Assembly (NCBI GenBank): GCA_022820665.1
Contig: JAJEFB010000017.1
Span: 1 to 62,273, forward strand
Length of the DNA stretch: 62,273 nucleotides
Direction: 5' to 3'
Source of the DNA: Anaerolineae bacterium
GTDB taxonomy: Bacteria; Chloroflexota; Anaerolineae; Aggregatilineales; Phototrophicaceae
Shown in pieces: positions 58,834 to 62,273 of this stretch. Each line of letters starts with the position of its first letter. Position 1 is the stretch's first letter. Under the pieces are notes generated by a model. The model was given only the letters and a program-made list of their open reading frames with translations. It was not told the DNA's origin and searched no databases. A program made the position numbers and the translations under genes.

Positions 58834-60204
58834 TTATCCACTAGGTACAGCCGTCGGCCGCAAGAATCCCGCCCCCCTGTTATGCGTGAAGTTCAGTTCC
58901 AGACTGTGTCTAAGGTCGCCAGTTGGAACCCTGCAAACATGCTCATAGCTGGTGAGCCCGTTTGTCGTCGACATCCTGCTGTCAGAGCAAGCTGTACCAG
59001 GTGAAATTGCGGTTGCGAGCGTTGGTCTGGGCGCACGCGGGTCAGTAGGCTGTGCAGACCTAATATATTCTCGCAGGGCATCCGGCAGAGTAGTCGTGCA
59101 TGCTGTAGTGGCGCAAGCTTCACCTGGCTCATCCGCGCCATATGTGGCCGTCAGTCTCCAGGATACATTTCCTATCCTACCCAGCCCCGAGTACGAGCGA
59201 CTGATGGTGACCTGCCATCTACGAGCGACGACATCGTTTTCAGCAATGTTACCGCTGATGCAGTGCGCCTGACTGGCTGCAAAAGCCCTTTCCCGTTCTT
59301 GTTCGGTCCCTTCTGTTGTATCGTCTGCTACTCTCAACCTGCCGAGGTTTACGCCGAATACACCCGACTGCACAAAGTTCGTCGCTGGCTCCTGATCAGC
59401 GTTATGCCAATATTGGCAGGTGACGCTGACGGATTCGCTGTTAAACCTGAACCCGCCAATAATCGAGCCTGCGTCTTGAGTTCTAATTTCTGCAGGCGGG
59501 GTATAAATCGAAGCAGCCCCATTTCCAGTAGCAGTAATCTGAAGATTCGCGCCATCAAACTCAGTCCAGGTCGTCGGTATCCCGACCTCGACGGTTTGCC
59601 TGATAACCACAGGCGTCCAGGTCGCTTCCGGCGTCAAGGAACCGGCGATGCCATAGGATTCGGTCAAGCCGGCGTCCCATTCTTCCCGCGTCGTGCAGAG
59701 GCGGTCGCTCTTGCAGGGATTGTTGTGGTAGACGATATTCAGGTTCCAGCCGCCGGTTTCCCAGTGATTGTAGCGGTTGTTCGCCCAATAGCCGGATTGC
59801 CAGAGATCGTGATCGGTGCCGTCCTGGCAGCGCCGGTAGATATCGGTGTTGCAGAGGTTGTTCTCCACCACTGGATAGGTGCCGGTGGGCAGATCCACCA
59901 CCGCCGCCGCGCCAGTGGCGCGCCGGACGAGATCGCCGCGGATCCAGGACTCGACGCCCGAGGGCGTTCTGGCGCGATACCAGGTCCAGGGCGGGTCCGA
60001 TTCGGTATCGGCTTCCAGGACAGTTAGCACGTGCCCAAGATTGGCGTAGTGCTGCACGGTAAACGCGGGACCCGGTCCCCAGCGCATGCGCGCGGTGTCG
60101 ACGATGACCTCGGCGTTAAAGGGGACGTCCTGCGCGAAGGTCAGCGAGAACATGGCGATAAGAATCACGGACAGTAAGAAAACGAACTTTATACCATTGG
60201 ACAC
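58834..60204 (-). CDS. secreted SH3b-domain protein with a large C-terminal region of unknown fold
   Basis: 456 aa from GTG 60204 (AAAGGAGGG just upstream, a near-perfect ribosome site); an ATG 33 codons earlier has no such support. Signal peptide NGIKFVFLLSVILIAMFSLTFAQ. SH3b-like domain RMRWGPGPAFTVQHYANLGH to SWIRGDLVRRA (~38-98). The next region is Cys-containing (NNLCNTDIYRRCQDGTDHDL, NPCKSDRLCTTREEW), then a beta-rich part with paired Cys. Extracytoplasmic; probably binds cell wall. No catalytic motif seen. Confidence 0.85.
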   Translation of the reverse strand: MSNGIKFVFLLSVILIAMFSLTFAQDVPFNAEVIVDTARMRWGPGPAFTVQHYANLGHVLTVLEADTESDPPWTWYRARTPSGVESWIRGDLVRRATGAAAVVDLPTGTYPVVENNLCNTDIYRRCQDGTDHDLWQSGYWANNRYNHWETGGWNLNIVYHNNPCKSDRLCTTREEWDAGLTESYGIAGSLTPEATWTPVVIRQTVEVGIPTTWTEFDGANLQITATGNGAASIYTPPAEIRTQDAGSIIGGFRFNSESVSVTCQYWHNADQEPATNFVQSGVFGVNLGRLRVADDTTEGTEQERERAFAASQAHCISGNIAENDVVARRWQVTISRSYSGLGRIGNVSWRLTATYGADEPGEACATTACTTTLPDALREYIRSAQPTDPRAPRPTLATAISPGTACSDSRMSTTNGLTSYEHVCRVPTGDLRHSLELNFTHNRGAGFLRPTAVPSG

Positions 60205-60315
60205 GATACCCTCCTTTCGGTCAGGCGCAACAAATCTTATCACAAGTTGGGGATTCGCGCAAAACGCGCATGGATGGCGCAGGGCAATCGCCTGATTTTT
60301 CATTCGCCGCCGCTG

Positions 60316-60324
60316 TGCTATACT
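60316..60324 (+). promoter_or_regulatory. extended -10 (TGCTATACT) of the amidase gene
   Basis: TGC TATACT ending 38 bp before the ATG at 60363. The -35 is unclear. This promoter excludes the longer upstream reading frame. Confidence 0.5.
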
Positions 60325-60362
60325 CCTTCCCCGTTAATGACCTCGACCGGCGGATTGATTGC

Positions 60363-61877
60363 ATGACAGATTTGACTCGCTTGACCATCACGGAGGCGCT
60401 GGCGCTGCTGCGGGCGCGCGAGATCAGCGCGCTGGAGTTGACCGAGGCGCATTTGCGGCGCATCGAAGCGCTGGACGCGCGGCTCCGCGCCTATCTTTGC
60501 GTGACCGCCGACCTGGCGCTGGCGGGTGCGAAGGCGGCCGATCAAGCGCGAATGGACGGCGACGAGCGCCCCTTGCTCGGCATTCCCGTCGCGCTGAAAG
60601 ACGTGCTTTCCACCAAGGGCATCGAAACGACCTGCGGCTCCAGGATCCTCAAAGGCTACGTGCCGATATTCGACGCCACCGCCGTGGCGCGCCTGCGGGA
60701 AGCGGGGGCGGTCACCCTGGGCAAGCTCAACATGGACGAATTCGCCATGGGCTCGACCACCGAAAACAGCGGCTACTTCCCCACGCTGAATCCCTGGAAC
60801 CTCGAGCGGGCGCCCGGGGGCAGCAGCGGCGGCAGCGCGGCGGCTGTCGCGGCGGAGATGGCGATGGCGACCCTGGGCAGCGATACCGGCGGCAGCATCC
60901 GCCAGCCAGCCTCTTTCTGCGGCGTCAGCGCCATCAAACCGAGTTACGGGCGCGTCTCGCGCTATGGGCTGATCGCCTATGGCTCCTCCTTCGATCAAGC
61001 TGGTCCTTTCGCGCGGACGGTGGAAGATGTCGCGCGGGTGCTGGCTGTGATCGCCGGGCACGATCCGCTCGATTCCACCAGTATGCCGGTTGACGCGCCG
61101 GACTATGTCGCCGCGCTGGCAGGCGGCGTCCGCGGTCTGAAGATCGGCTTGCCGCGGGAATACTTCGCGGAGGGCTTGCAGCCCGAGGTCAAAAAGGCTG
61201 TGCTTGCGGCGGCCGCGCTGCTCGAGGACATGGGCGCCCAGGTGCAAGAGCTCAGCCTCGCGCATGCCGAATACTGCCTGCCGGCTTATTACATCATCGC
61301 CATGGCGGAAGCCAGCGCCAACCTGGCTCGTTACGACGGCGTCCGCTTCGGCGCGCGGGCCGAAGGGGCGGACTTGATCGATAGCTACAAGCTGACGCGG
61401 GGCCGCGGCTTCGGCGAGGAGGTGAAGCGGCGCATCATGCTGGGCACCTATACGCTCTCCGCCGGTTATTACGACGCCTATTATGGCAAGGCGCAAGCCG
61501 TGCGCACGCTCATCCGGGGCGAATTTGAAGCCATCTTTGAAGAGGTAGACGTCTTGGTGGCGCCGGTCGCGCCCACAACCGCCTTCAAGTTCGGCGAAAT
61601 GACCGAGGATCCGCTGCGGATGATCCTGGCGGATGTGCTGACGATATCAGCGAATTTGGCGGGATTGTGCGGCTTGAGCGTGCCCTGTGGATTCGATGGA
61701 GAGGGCTTGCCGATTGGCATGCAGATCCTGGGCGCGCCCTATAGCGAGCCGACGGCGCTGCAATTGGGCTACGCCTATCAAATGGCCACCGATTGGCACT
61801 TGCGCCGGCCGGAGATTCATCACGGCGGTACAGGGATTCACCACAGAGGCACAGAGAGCACAGAGAAAATAGATTAA
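60363..61877 (+). CDS. gatA: amidase, GatA type (Glu-tRNA(Gln) amidotransferase subunit A)
   Basis: 504 aa from ATG 60363. Amidase-signature Ser-cisSer-Lys triad: Lys79 (VALKDVL), GGSSGGSAAAVAAEMA (~155-170) and SDTGGSIRQPASFCG with the nucleophilic Ser. GatA-specific stretches: KLNMDEFAMGSTTENSGYF, RYGLIAYGSSFDQAGPFA, LPREYFAEG, RRIMLGTYTLSAGYYDAYY. GatA releases ammonia from Gln to amidate Glu-tRNA(Gln). GatB and GatC are not in the window. The last ~20 residues (HHGGTGIHHRGTESTEKID) are encoded by an intergenic repeat, so the native C-terminus has probably been replaced or extended. Confidence 0.9.
   Translation: MTDLTRLTITEALALLRAREISALELTEAHLRRIEALDARLRAYLCVTADLALAGAKAADQARMDGDERPLLGIPVALKDVLSTKGIETTCGSRILKGYVPIFDATAVARLREAGAVTLGKLNMDEFAMGSTTENSGYFPTLNPWNLERAPGGSSGGSAAAVAAEMAMATLGSDTGGSIRQPASFCGVSAIKPSYGRVSRYGLIAYGSSFDQAGPFARTVEDVARVLAVIAGHDPLDSTSMPVDAPDYVAALAGGVRGLKIGLPREYFAEGLQPEVKKAVLAAAALLEDMGAQVQELSLAHAEYCLPAYYIIAMAEASANLARYDGVRFGARAEGADLIDSYKLTRGRGFGEEVKRRIMLGTYTLSAGYYDAYYGKAQAVRTLIRGEFEAIFEEVDVLVAPVAPTTAFKFGEMTEDPLRMILADVLTISANLAGLCGLSVPCGFDGEGLPIGMQILGAPYSEPTALQLGYAYQMATDWHLRRPEIHHGGTGIHHRGTESTEKID
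61833..61866. repeat. GGATTCACCACAGAGGC...CACAGAG repeat overlapping the gatA 3' end
   Basis: Inverted copy of the CTCTGTG/GGTGAATCC repeat, here inside the last codons of gatA. Confidence 0.7.
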
Positions 61878-61924
61878 AGAACTACGCGCTCCTTCTCTCA
61901 GAAACCGCACGTTGAAGTTAATGA
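61859..61924 (+). repeat. 66-bp direct repeat, copy 1
   Basis: gcacagagaaaatagattaaagaactacgcgctccttctctcagaaaccgcacgttgaagttaatga-type unit, matched at 62208-62273 with only a few differences. The two copies flank the second 212-bp element. Confidence 0.7.
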
Positions 61925-62002
61925 GCAAGCCCTTTTCGAGATTCATTAATTTCATGTAAGTCATCAATTGAGCGATGTGTATTTGATTGCTTTGCCATTT
62001 AT

Positions 62003-62214
62003 CTCTGTGCCCTCAGTGATTCCAAGTAAGTAATGCAACGAAATAAGGAGCCTGTACGGGCGAGCCGGCGGCTCGCCCTTAAAATGAACATAAGCGGAAC
62101 GATAGCAATGGGTCAGCCACCGGCTGACCCGTACAGATTTCGACCTTGGATGTGGATGGGAGTGAAGTGCGGCATTTTTCTCATTACTTACTTGCACTTA
62201 CTGAGAGCACAGAG
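62003..62214 (-). mobile_element. 212-bp MITE-like element, copy 2 (inverted)
   Basis: Same ends (ctctgtg ... cacagag), same length and the same internal hairpins as copy 1, in the opposite orientation. A few substitutions and small differences in the non-palindromic parts. Bases 61878-62273 contain only this element and the flanking direct repeats, no gene. Confidence 0.7.
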
Positions 62215-62273
62215 GGAATGGACTAAAGGACTACCCGCTCCTTCTCTCAGAAACCGCACATTGAAGTTAATGA
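62208..62273 (+). repeat. 66-bp direct repeat, copy 2 (window edge)
   Basis: Second copy of the unit at 61859-61924, offset by 349 bp. It runs to the end of the window, so the array may continue beyond it. Confidence 0.65.

Noticed and set aside
1..62273. tRNA, rRNA, transposase or phage structural genes
   Set aside because: Looked for by eye and none found; a tRNAscan/Infernal and ISfinder run would be the decisive check.

Overview
The window looks like a chromosomal segment of an uncultivated Chloroflexota bacterium, probably Anaerolineae-like. This is inference: coding regions are GC-rich; several gene types are familiar from that phylum (an orphan MutL/GlmL actin-like ATPase in an operon of membrane proteins, GT4 transferases, sugar-type ABC cassettes, long Pro-rich class A PBPs); the two SOS-like operators have the Gram-positive/Dehalococcoides LexA form GAAC-N4-GTTC; and the intergenic DNA is full of short palindromic repeats. 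No rRNA, tRNA, CRISPR array or transposase was seen.

Layout. 0-9.5 kb: M20 amidohydrolase, secreted triple-SH3b protein, AttH/CrtC-like lipocalin, methyltransferase, an envelope-sugar run (NAD-sugar epimerase, GT4, CPBP-like membrane protein) and an MBL-fold hydrolase. 10-13.4 kb: ABC importer with a binding protein and two permeases but no ATPase. 13.4-19.6 kb (minus strand): a tightly coupled six-gene operon joining a MutL/GlmL-type actin-like ATPase to four membrane-anchored proteins and one small soluble protein. No mutase is nearby, and this is the best candidate for an undescribed system. 19.7-23 kb: an AT-richer accessory patch with the stump of a restriction-modification specificity domain, a NACHT-TM NTPase and three tandem coiled-coil genes, the third broken by an in-frame TAG. 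23-29.5 kb: MscL with a Glu-Pro spacer, flavin reductase-like protein, GT4, pterin dehydratase, Tat-type amidase, thymidylate kinase and a radical-SAM/HhH protein whose promoter spacer is an SOS-like operator. 29.7-35.5 kb: two tandem paralogous binding proteins followed by one ATPase and two permeases. 35.5-50.3 kb: housekeeping and stress genes (OsmC, two NUDIX, FAD oxidoreductase, SMP-30, nitrilase, RimI, Fic, Zn/Cd-type P-ATPase, TPR protein), a second SOS-like box in front of a small unknown ORF, and a pair of paralogous roughly 105-residue unknown proteins. 50.3-55.9 kb: fused DNA methyltransferase/endonuclease, then a 1214-residue class A PBP. 55.9-62.3 kb: SurE, small proteins, a secreted SH3b protein and a GatA-type amidase set among dense repeats, including two inverted 212-bp MITE-like copies.

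How it works together. Two sugar-type ABC cassettes share only one visible MalK/UgpC-type ATPase. Cell-envelope genes (PBP, amidase, GT4s, SH3b proteins, the MutL operon) form the largest functional group. Several genes have a -10 hexamer 6-7 nt before ATG and no Shine-Dalgarno sequence, pointing to leaderless mRNAs alongside normal SD starts. All family calls come from motifs read by eye; no database search was run.
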